A DNA stretch of 11,106 nt, taken from Bacillota bacterium. Its GTDB lineage: Bacteria > Bacillota > Clostridia > Lachnospirales > Lachnospiraceae. This document shows, piece by piece, positions 6,097-11,106 of the stretch (the stretch's first letter is position 1; every line of letters starts with the position of its first letter). The stretch covers positions 1 to 11,106 of the forward strand of contig JAEZKL010000128.1 of the NCBI GenBank assembly GCA_023415475.1, given 5' to 3'. The notes under the pieces are model-generated. The model worked only from the letters and a program-made list of their open reading frames with translations, had not been told where the DNA came from and made no database searches. The position numbers were made by a program, and so were the translations under genes.

Positions 6097-7323
6097 ATGA
6101 TGAACGGAACCAAGAACATAGTAAAAAAGGAATTATCCAGAGTGTTTCATGATAGGAAGATGGTATTCAGCCTTTTTATCATGCCTGCAGTCATGATTGT
6201 CGGCATGTACTCATTAATGGGAACGTTGCTTAGTAATATGATGAGCGATATCGAAGAACATGTTCCTTATGTTTATATACAAAATGCTCCTGAGGAGCTG
6301 GAGGAATTTATTACGACTTCCGGCTATCAGGCTAACATTGAATATCTGGATGCTGCGGCCAACACGGATAGTATAAAGGACGGCATCTATAACGGAACAG
6401 TGGATCTGCTTGTTGTATTTGATGAAGGCTTTTCGGATACCATAGCTGCTTATCAAACAGTCGGAGATTCTATTCCAGAAGTAAAGACCTTCTATAATAC
6501 ATCGGAGGATTATTCTACGGCAGCCAGAGAGAGCTTTGTAGGCAGCGTATTGAATACGTATCAACAGAGCTTACTTCAAGGGCGTCTCGGTAACATCGAG
6601 CAGCTTCAGGTATTCTATATTGATAAACAGCCGGAGACCTCTGTCATAGTGGATGAGAAGAAGCAGGATGGCAGAATTCTCGGAATGATGGTGCCGTTCC
6701 TACTGAATATCATGTTATTTGCCGGAGCGATGGGTCTAGGTGTAGATGCTATTACCGGTGAGAAGGAGAGAGGAACTCTTTCCAGTATGTTGGTTTCACC
6801 GATTAAGAGAGGAGAGATCGTGTTTGGAAAGCTGATCTCCCTGGCAATTATGTCAAGTATCTCTGCAGCCGTGTATGTGGTATCTATCGTTGTTGCTATG
6901 CCGATCCTGATGAATGGTGCAACAGGTGGAGCTTTAGGCACTGTATCGCTTCAATTTAGTCCGTTAGAGGTAATTATGCTATTAGTGATCTTAATGGTAG
7001 TAGTATACCTTTATGTATCGATTGTGGCATTAATCGCTGTTCTTGCGAGAACCTCCAAAGAGGCGAATACCTATGTGATGCCTGCTTATATTGTGGTAAT
7101 GCTGGGAAGCATTATGACCTATGCCGGTACCGGTGACGCGAAGCTTGCCAATTTCTTTATACCGATTTATAATAGTGCGGTGAGTATTCAAAATCTGATG
7201 ATGGGTGAGTTGACTCTGGCACAATTTGGAGCAACAATCTTAACAATTGGTGCTTTGGCAGCGATTATTACCTCTTTGATAACCAAGGCCTTCAATAGTG
7301 AGAAAATTATGTTTAATGCGTAA
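6097..7323 (+). CDS. natB: ABC-2 type exporter permease, NatB type
   Basis: This 408-residue membrane subunit pairs with the ATPase just upstream. A first membrane segment (about 23-45) is followed by a large outward-facing domain of about 150 residues (about 46-195). A cluster of five further membrane segments then follows (about 199-218, 243-270, 290-318, 326-345, 375-397). The motif GEKERGTLSSMLVSPIKRGE (about 221-240) is the cytoplasmic coupling signature of ABC-2 permeases, and a single N-terminal helix followed by an extracytoplasmic domain is the layout of NatB/DrrB-like exporters. The start at 6097 has a strong GGGAGGAGG with 7 nt spacing. Sodium or a toxic organic compound are possible substrates; sequence alone does not choose. 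Confidence 0.85.
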   Translation: MMNGTKNIVKKELSRVFHDRKMVFSLFIMPAVMIVGMYSLMGTLLSNMMSDIEEHVPYVYIQNAPEELEEFITTSGYQANIEYLDAAANTDSIKDGIYNGTVDLLVVFDEGFSDTIAAYQTVGDSIPEVKTFYNTSEDYSTAARESFVGSVLNTYQQSLLQGRLGNIEQLQVFYIDKQPETSVIVDEKKQDGRILGMMVPFLLNIMLFAGAMGLGVDAITGEKERGTLSSMLVSPIKRGEIVFGKLISLAIMSSISAAVYVVSIVVAMPILMNGATGGALGTVSLQFSPLEVIMLLVILMVVVYLYVSIVALIAVLARTSKEANTYVMPAYIVVMLGSIMTYAGTGDAKLANFFIPIYNSAVSIQNLMMGELTLAQFGATILTIGALAAIITSLITKAFNSEKIMFNA

Positions 7324-7326
7324 CTT

Positions 7327-7377
7327 AAACCAGGAAGCCAACGACAACCTACTGTCGGCCTGCTTCCTGGTTTTGTT
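7327..7377 (+). terminator. Intrinsic terminator of the natAB operon
   Basis: Bases 7327-7338 (AAACCAGGAAGC) pair perfectly with 7362-7373. An inner hairpin pairs CGACA (7342-7346) with TGTCG (7353-7357). The stem ends in TTTTGTTTG. It begins four bases after the natB stop codon. Confidence 0.9.
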
Positions 7378-7397
7378 TGCGCGTAGGCAAAGTGAGC

Positions 7398-7426
7398 AAT
7401 GTGAACAAACGCGGTTTGTTCACATT
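7398..7426. repeat. Perfect 13-bp inverted repeat downstream of the natAB terminator
   Basis: Bases 7398-7410 (AATGTGAACAAAC) are exactly reverse-complementary to 7414-7426 with a GCG centre. No T-run follows, so it is not a second terminator. It lies about 50 bases upstream of the predicted -35 box of the next gene. It may be an operator, an RNA-stabilising hairpin, or a copy of a dispersed palindromic element. Confidence 0.75.
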
Positions 7427-7477
7427 CTGCAAGCTTGATCGTTAGACGATATTTTCATAATTATAATTTAAAAATAA

Positions 7478-7506
7478 TTGCCTTAATATGAATTATTAGA
7501 TATAAT
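7478..7506 (+). promoter_or_regulatory. Promoter of the secreted Ig-like protein gene
   Basis: A perfect -10 TATAAT (7501-7506) is preceded at 17 bp by TTGCCT (7478-7483), a partial -35. Transcription would start near 7513, 40 bases before the start codon. Confidence 0.55.
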
Positions 7507-7552
7507 GTTTTATGTTAAGAAATAAACAATAATAAACAGGAGAAGATAACTT

Positions 7553-8758
7553 ATGAGAAAGCAGAAAAGCATTAAGGCACTGATCAGTTTTATGTTACTA
7601 GCACTACTTATTCTTCCGACCGTATTTGTATCCAATACAGCTCAAGCGGCAGAAAAGCCATTCATTTCTTCTGAAAAGTGGATTGGTATAGGCAATGTAG
7701 TTATGGATGGTCCATTTATGGCCACGAATGAGTATTATATGTTAGAAGTATTTAATCCCGTAAAAAAAGCGACCTACAGCTTTACGACAAGTGATAAAAG
7801 TATAGTTACAGTAAAGACAAAAGGTACAAAAGCTTATTTAACCGGAGTGAAAGTTGGAACAGCAAAGATTACCTGTAATCAAAAACTGAATGGGAAAACG
7901 ACGAAAGTCGGAACCTGCAAAGTTACGGTTAAAAAGGCAGTGTTTGCCTCAGACTATGTCTATGATCCACTGCCGGTAGGCACGATTAAGGGCTTCGTAA
8001 TTTATGGTAGCTTTCGCAATTACGATGCAAAATATACCTATACCTCTGATAGTAAGAACCTGACAATTAAGGAAGAGCTTGTAAAAGAAGAAGGAACAAA
8101 GAATACATATTCAATACGACAAACCCTTACTGCTAAGAAAGCCGGAACATATACTGTTACAATTAAGGAGACCTATAAGAAAAAGACCCAAAAAGTAGGT
8201 GAACTTAAATTTACTTTTAATAAAGCTACTGTAGTGGAAGAAAATACAATGTATTTGAACGATTCATCATGGGCATTTGACCTGATGAATTATTACCGCA
8301 ACGATGTTGATTACCTATTCGATTATGGCGATGATGATATTGTGGAGTTTTATCTAGAGGATGGTACCGTTTACTATAAGGCTAAAAATGTTGGTACTGC
8401 CACAGTGAAAATCTATGAGGATGTAACAGCTCCGGATGAAAGTAAATTAATCGGAACTTGTAAAATCACAGTAAAAGATCTTACCCTTGAAAGTATTGAC
8501 ACTTATTTCTATGACACTGAGACCTACGTTGGCGGTGATAATATTGGATTTGAGGTTTATAAAGTTCCATATCAAGCAACGGATGTGGTGACAGCTACTT
8601 CTTCAGACCCCAAAATAGCTACAGTTAGTGAAGTTGTTGATAATTATGGTGAAATCATACCGGTCGGCAAAGGTACTGTAACAATAACCATAACCTGTGG
8701 AGCGTTTACAAAAACTGAAACCATTACAGTAAATGATGCTGAAGATTATGAATGGTAG
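7553..8758 (+). CDS. Secreted protein with tandem bacterial Ig-like (Big2-type) domains
   Basis: This 401-residue exported protein starts with a signal peptide: basic MRKQKS, a hydrophobic core at about 9-26, and a signal peptidase I site after TAQA (residue 32). The mature part holds about four Ig-like units. The end of each is recognisable: VGTAKIT...KVGTCKVTVKKA (101-129), AGTYTVT...KVGELKFTFNKA (197-225), VGTATVK...LIGTCKITVKDL (280-310), and GKGTVTI...TETITVND (372-395). The first unit has the typical SDKSIVTVK and the last SDPKIATVS strand motifs. No catalytic domain, LPxTG, S-layer homology or C-terminal membrane anchor is visible, so it is free or held non-covalently at the surface. 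The mature part is rich in Lys, Thr and Tyr. AGGAGA lies 9 nt before the start. It is transcribed alone. Ig-like repeats are usually adhesive or structural; no specific role can be assigned. Confidence 0.85.
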   Translation: MRKQKSIKALISFMLLALLILPTVFVSNTAQAAEKPFISSEKWIGIGNVVMDGPFMATNEYYMLEVFNPVKKATYSFTTSDKSIVTVKTKGTKAYLTGVKVGTAKITCNQKLNGKTTKVGTCKVTVKKAVFASDYVYDPLPVGTIKGFVIYGSFRNYDAKYTYTSDSKNLTIKEELVKEEGTKNTYSIRQTLTAKKAGTYTVTIKETYKKKTQKVGELKFTFNKATVVEENTMYLNDSSWAFDLMNYYRNDVDYLFDYGDDDIVEFYLEDGTVYYKAKNVGTATVKIYEDVTAPDESKLIGTCKITVKDLTLESIDTYFYDTETYVGGDNIGFEVYKVPYQATDVVTATSSDPKIATVSEVVDNYGEIIPVGKGTVTITITCGAFTKTETITVNDAEDYEW

Positions 8759-8798
8759 AACAGAGTGAACATAACATTTTTTCTAATATAAAGTAAAC

Positions 8799-8846
8799 AA
8801 CAGGCCAACTGTTAGATAAGATTATTCTAGCAGATTGGCCTGTTTT
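8799..8846 (+). terminator. Intrinsic terminator after the Ig-like protein gene
   Basis: AACAGGCCAA (8799-8808) pairs with TTGGCCTGTT (8835-8844). After one bulged A the stem continues as CTGTTAG with CTAGCAG (8809-8815 with 8827-8833), giving a stem of about 17 bp that ends in TTTT. Confidence 0.88.
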
Positions 8847-8879
8847 ATATTCCAAAAAAATCTATTCAAATTATTCTAT

Positions 8880-8908
8880 GAAACAAATGTATAAACTTTC
8901 CCATTTTA
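8880..8908 (+). promoter_or_regulatory. Possible sporulation-type promoter for spoVT
   Basis: spoVT of B. subtilis is transcribed by forespore sigma-G. Here CATTTTA (8902-8908) resembles the sigma-G -10 CATWMTA at six of seven positions. GAAAC (8880-8884), 17 bp upstream, partly resembles the -35 GHATR. A better -35 match, GTATA at 8889-8893, has unsuitable spacing to the candidate -10 boxes. No good sigma-A promoter is seen in this interval. This is a weak call. Confidence 0.25.
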
Positions 8909-8996
8909 CAAACAATAGTATCAGATAGAAAATGTAACAGTTAATTATGGTTATGGTTTCAGCAAATCAATCATGTAAAATGGAGGAAGATCATAT

Positions 8997-9545
8997 ATGA
9001 AAGCAACGGGTATAGTAAGAAGAATAGATGACCTCGGACGTGTTGTGGTGCCAAAAGAAATTCGCCGTACATTAAGAATACGTGAGGGAGACCCTCTGGA
9101 GATTTTTACGGACAGAGAGGGAGAGATTATTCTGAAAAAGTATTCCCCAATCGGTGAACTCGGACAATTTGCGAAGCAATATGCGGATTCCCTGGCGCAG
9201 ACAACAGGACATATAGTTGCGATCACAGACAAGGATCAATTTATTGCGGTGGCAGGCCCTACGAAGAAGGATTTAATGATGAAGGGTATCAGTCATGAGC
9301 TGGAAGAAGTAATCAATGAGAGAGAAACCATAGTCGCTTCACACGACGAAAAAAACTATGTGCGTATTATGAATGAGGACGAATCGGAATTTGTATATGA
9401 AGCAATTACCCCGATTATCAGTGAGGGCGATGCTATCGGTTCGGTTATTTTCTTAACTAAGGATGCTAAGACCAAATTCGGTGATCTTGAGATTAAATTG
9501 GCTGCAACGGCAGCGGCATTCTTGGGACGCCAGATGGAACAATAA
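8997..9545 (+). CDS. spoVT: Stage V sporulation transcription factor SpoVT
   Basis: This 182-residue DNA-binding regulator acts in the forespore, tuning sigma-G-dependent genes and spore coat/cortex development. Residues 1-50 form an AbrB-type swapped-hairpin domain with the hallmark MKATGIVRRIDDLGRVVVPK and IRRTLRIREGDPLEIF. Residues from about 56 to 178 form the GAF-like domain (GELGQFAKQYADSLAQTTGH, then AITPIISEGDAIGSVIF) that stabilises the tetramer. Length is close to the 178 residues of B. subtilis SpoVT, which distinguishes it from the shorter AbrB. GGAGGA at 8982-8987 with 9 nt spacing sets the start. It is a single-gene unit with a terminator 27 bases downstream. Its presence indicates an endospore-former. 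Confidence 0.95.
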   Translation: MKATGIVRRIDDLGRVVVPKEIRRTLRIREGDPLEIFTDREGEIILKKYSPIGELGQFAKQYADSLAQTTGHIVAITDKDQFIAVAGPTKKDLMMKGISHELEEVINERETIVASHDEKNYVRIMNEDESEFVYEAITPIISEGDAIGSVIFLTKDAKTKFGDLEIKLAATAAAFLGRQMEQ

Positions 9546-9571
9546 GCAGTCGGGTATCATTTAGTAAATGT

Positions 9572-9600
9572 GGAGGGTGTGCGATACACCCTCCTGTTTT
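9572..9600 (+). terminator. Intrinsic terminator after spoVT
   Basis: GGAGGGTGT (9572-9580) pairs perfectly with ACACCCTCC (9586-9594) around a 5-nt loop, followed by TGTTTT. It is GC-rich and compact, a strong terminator. Confidence 0.9.
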
Positions 9601-9790
9601 AGTTACGGAAAGAACCTGTATCCATATCCGCTTGTTTGCCTTTCCCTCCTTGGCATATCCTTATTTAAGCCTCAGAATTGATAGTAATGTTTTAAATGCT
9701 ATGATATTTCCATCTGAGTCTTAAATCGGATATAATCAGCCTTCGTCGGACGGTCTTCACAAGCCGTATATGAATACAGATTCTTTCCTG

Positions 9791-9823
9791 TCATAGAATA
9801 GTCAAGGTGCTTTGCTACTATGA
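9791..9823 (+). other. Imperfect hairpin in the spoVT-mazG gap
   Basis: TCATAG (9791-9796) pairs with CTATGA (9818-9823), TAG (9799-9801) with CTA (9815-9817), and AAG (9804-9806) with CTT (9810-9812). Small internal mismatches separate these helices, and the loop is three bases. It lies about 55 bases downstream of a possible promoter (-10 at 9731-9736), so it could be part of a small untranslated RNA. No homology is recognised. Confidence 0.35.
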
Positions 9824-10015
9824 TACATCAGAGATAAAACAAGGGCATAAAAAATAAAAAATAAACCTGGACGTGGTTATTTTGACGAGGGAAAGAGAGT
9901 TGTAATAGAATTAGAAAAGAAAACGGCTTAATTATTGGGAGAAAATAATTATGATTTAGTATTATTTAAGTGAGAAGTGTTAATGCTGGTTACTTAGCTT
10001 ATTATTACATATGTA

Positions 10016-10045
10016 TTGTATTTTTAAAGGGGTTTTTGTTATAAT
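10016..10045 (+). promoter_or_regulatory. Promoter upstream of mazG
   Basis: TATAAT (10040-10045) preceded by TGT forms an extended -10 box. TTGTAT (10016-10021), 18 bp upstream, is a partial -35. Transcription would start near 10052, about 150 nt before the mazG start codon and just upstream of a possible small ORF. A second TATAAT at 10061-10066 lacks a good -35. Confidence 0.55.
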
Positions 10046-10070
10046 GTGGGTATATAAGGTTATAATAATC

Positions 10071-10184
10071 ATGAACCGGAAGATTGAGGTAATTGGCTTA
10101 GTACAGCTTACCGAACAGGTTGAATGTTTTGTGACATTCGTAAGTATTAGAGAAGACCGGGATATGGATGATCTGAGTACATGA
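10071..10184 (+). CDS. Possible 37-residue leader ORF before mazG
   Basis: An ATG at 10071 opens a 37-codon frame ending in TGA at 10182-10184, 16 bases before the mazG start. The product (MNRKIEVIGLVQL... ending DRDMDDLST) has a hydrophobic first half and an acidic end. It is too short and polar for a signal peptide or toxin call, and I recognise no family. It starts about 20 bases after the predicted transcription start, but its ribosome binding site is weak (AAGG, 11 nt). It lacks the runs of one amino acid typical of attenuator peptides. It could be a translated leader coupled to mazG or a chance frame. Confidence 0.3.
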   Translation: MNRKIEVIGLVQLTEQVECFVTFVSIREDRDMDDLST

Positions 10185-10200
10185 AATAAGGAGTGTAAGG

Positions 10201-10971
10201 ATGAATAATTATAGCTTCGAGGAGTTTATGGATATCATCAGAAAGCTTAGAGTAGGTTGTCCCTGGGATAGGGAGCAGACTCATGAAAGCTTAAAGAGCT
10301 GTCTGTTGGAGGAATGCTACGAGACAGTAGAGGCAATTAATAACAAGGATAAGGAAAATCTTTGTGAGGAATTGGGTGATATTCTGCTTCAGGTTGCTCT
10401 TCATAGTGTGATTGCAGAGGAGACGAAGGACTTTACCATCCAGGATGTGATTTCCGAAGAAGCAAAGAAGATGATCCGTAGACATCCGCATGTCTTTGGT
10501 GATGTACAGGTCGAGGATTCCGATGGAGTAATTAAGAATTGGGATGAAATTAAGAAACAGGAGAAAAAGGCTACCAACATCGCAGAAGAGCTTCTTTCTG
10601 TTCCGAAAGCCCTGCCAGCCAACATCAGGGCTGAAAAAATCCAGAAGAAAGCTGCAAAATCCGGAATGGATTTTAAGGGGTATGAGCAGGTGCTGGAGAA
10701 GGTATATGAAGAGTTGGAGGAGCTTAAAAAATCAATAGAAATTGGGAAACAAAGCAATATTCAAGAGGAATTTGGTGATGTTATGTTCTCAATGATTAAT
10801 TTGTCGCGTTTTTTACAATTAAATGCAGAAAATTCCTTGACAAATGCCACTAATAAGTTTATAAATAGATTTGTAGATGTCTTTGCTTTAGCTGTAAGCA
10901 GGGGACAAGATCTATGCGGACTCTCACCCACGGAACAGGATGATTTGTGGAGTGAAATAAAAAATCGTTAG
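10201..10971 (+). CDS. mazG: Nucleoside triphosphate pyrophosphohydrolase MazG
   Basis: This 256-residue cytosolic enzyme hydrolyses (d)NTPs to monophosphate and pyrophosphate, which sanitises the nucleotide pool and in E. coli affects (p)ppGpp levels. The protein has the two tandem all-alpha MazG domains of the long form. In the N-terminal domain the Mg-binding motif is EECYE (37-41) with EELGD (56-60). In the C-terminal domain it is EELEE (170-174) with EEFGD (189-193). The start GCPWDREQTHESL is typical. Length is near the 263 residues of E. coli MazG. In Bacillus the homologue YabN carries an extra N-terminal methylase domain that is absent here. AAGGAG at 10188-10193 with 7 nt spacing fixes the start. 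The HU gene follows after 43 bases without an obvious terminator, so the two are probably co-transcribed. Confidence 0.95.
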   Translation: MNNYSFEEFMDIIRKLRVGCPWDREQTHESLKSCLLEECYETVEAINNKDKENLCEELGDILLQVALHSVIAEETKDFTIQDVISEEAKKMIRRHPHVFGDVQVEDSDGVIKNWDEIKKQEKKATNIAEELLSVPKALPANIRAEKIQKKAAKSGMDFKGYEQVLEKVYEELEELKKSIEIGKQSNIQEEFGDVMFSMINLSRFLQLNAENSLTNATNKFINRFVDVFALAVSRGQDLCGLSPTEQDDLWSEIKNR

Positions 10972-11014
10972 ATTAAATAAAATGTTATTATCACTTTAGA
11001 GGAGGAGCAAATCC

Positions 11015-11106
11015 ATGAACAAAGCAGAATTAGTTGCAGCGATTGCAGAAAAAACAGATTTTTCAAAGAAGGATTCAGAGAAGGCTTTAAAGGCTTTCAT
11101 CGATGT
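11015..11106 (+). CDS. hup: HU-family nucleoid protein, N-terminal part (cut by window end)
   Basis: Only the first 30 codons are present: MNKAELVAAIAEKT, then DFSKKDSEKALKAFID. This is the N-terminal helical dimerisation segment of HU, a small histone-like protein of about 90 residues that bends and compacts DNA. A strong GAGGAGGAG at 10999-11007, 7 nt before the ATG, suggests high expression, as usual for HU. In related Clostridia the next genes are often the S4-domain protein RqcP and the sporulation genes yabP and yabQ; that is expectation, not seen here. Confidence 0.92.
   Translation, partial: MNKAELVAAIAEKTDFSKKDSEKALKAFID

Larger units (their letters stand above)
9601..10200. other. 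600-base gap between spoVT and mazG without a confident gene
   Basis: Neither strand has a long reading frame with coding character here. By eye the stretch holds a possible plus-strand promoter (TTTCCA at 9707-9712, 18 bp, TATAAT at 9731-9736), a hairpin at 9791-9823, and an A-rich tract with a bulged hairpin (9858-9883). Further on are an AT-rich inverted repeat (AATTATT 9930-9936 with 9944-9950), a good promoter (10016-10045) and a possible 37-codon ORF (10071-10184). No tRNA, known riboswitch or T-box pattern was recognised. It is long for an intergenic region next to housekeeping genes. Confidence 0.6.

Noticed and set aside
6214..6941. Two minus-strand frames of 116 and 108 codons opposite natB
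   Set aside because: Both are contained in natB, which has clear family signatures; neither has a ribosome binding site or recognisable family.
9601..10070. tRNA, T-box or known riboswitch in the long intergenic gap
   Set aside because: I could not fold a cloverleaf or see T-box or conserved riboswitch core motifs; only simple hairpins are present.
10401..10757. Minus-strand 118-codon hydrophobic frame opposite mazG
   Set aside because: The Ser/Phe-rich composition is the mirror of the Glu/Lys-rich mazG codons; mazG is unambiguous.

Overview
The window looks like chromosomal DNA of a low-GC, endospore-forming anaerobic Firmicute, most likely a Lachnospiraceae/Clostridia member. The reasons are AT-rich intergenic DNA, strong AGGAGG-type ribosome binding sites, a clean spoVT gene, and the order spoVT - mazG - HU, a familiar clostridial arrangement. 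The genus assignment is inference. No mobile element, CRISPR array, rRNA or tRNA was seen.

Layout. (1) 1-1549, plus strand: the 3' end of an M29-type metallo-aminopeptidase, then a family 2 glycosyltransferase, closed by a hairpin shared with the convergent gene. (2) 1640-2501, minus strand: a PAP2-family membrane protein with its own promoter, a near-perfect operator-like palindrome at the predicted transcription start, and a leader carrying two 26-28 nt direct repeats. (3) 2636-5143, plus strand: deoB (phosphopentomutase) broken by one in-frame TAA with the C-terminal reading frame otherwise intact, then a deoxyinosine-type DNA glycosylase and dtd (D-aminoacyl-tRNA deacylase), ending at a strong terminator. 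(4) 5192-7377: a two-gene NatAB-type ABC exporter operon with its own promoter and terminator, followed by a separate perfect 13-bp inverted repeat. (5) 7478-8846: a secreted protein built of Ig-like repeats, transcribed alone. (6) 8880-9600: spoVT, a single-gene unit. (7) 9601-10200: a 600-base stretch with no confident gene, which holds some hairpins, a possible short transcript, a promoter and a possible 37-codon ORF. (8) 10201-end: mazG and the start of an HU gene.

Most genes are housekeeping functions: nucleotide-pool and DNA quality control (deoB, the glycosylase, mazG), translation quality control (dtd), sporulation control (spoVT), nucleoid structure (HU), and envelope or secreted functions (GT2, PAP2, NatAB, the Ig-like protein). 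I do not see a clearly new multi-gene system. The observations most worth checking are the TAA inside deoB, the palindrome and repeat architecture of the PAP2 leader, and the unexplained spoVT-mazG gap. All promoters, terminators and structures were read by eye.
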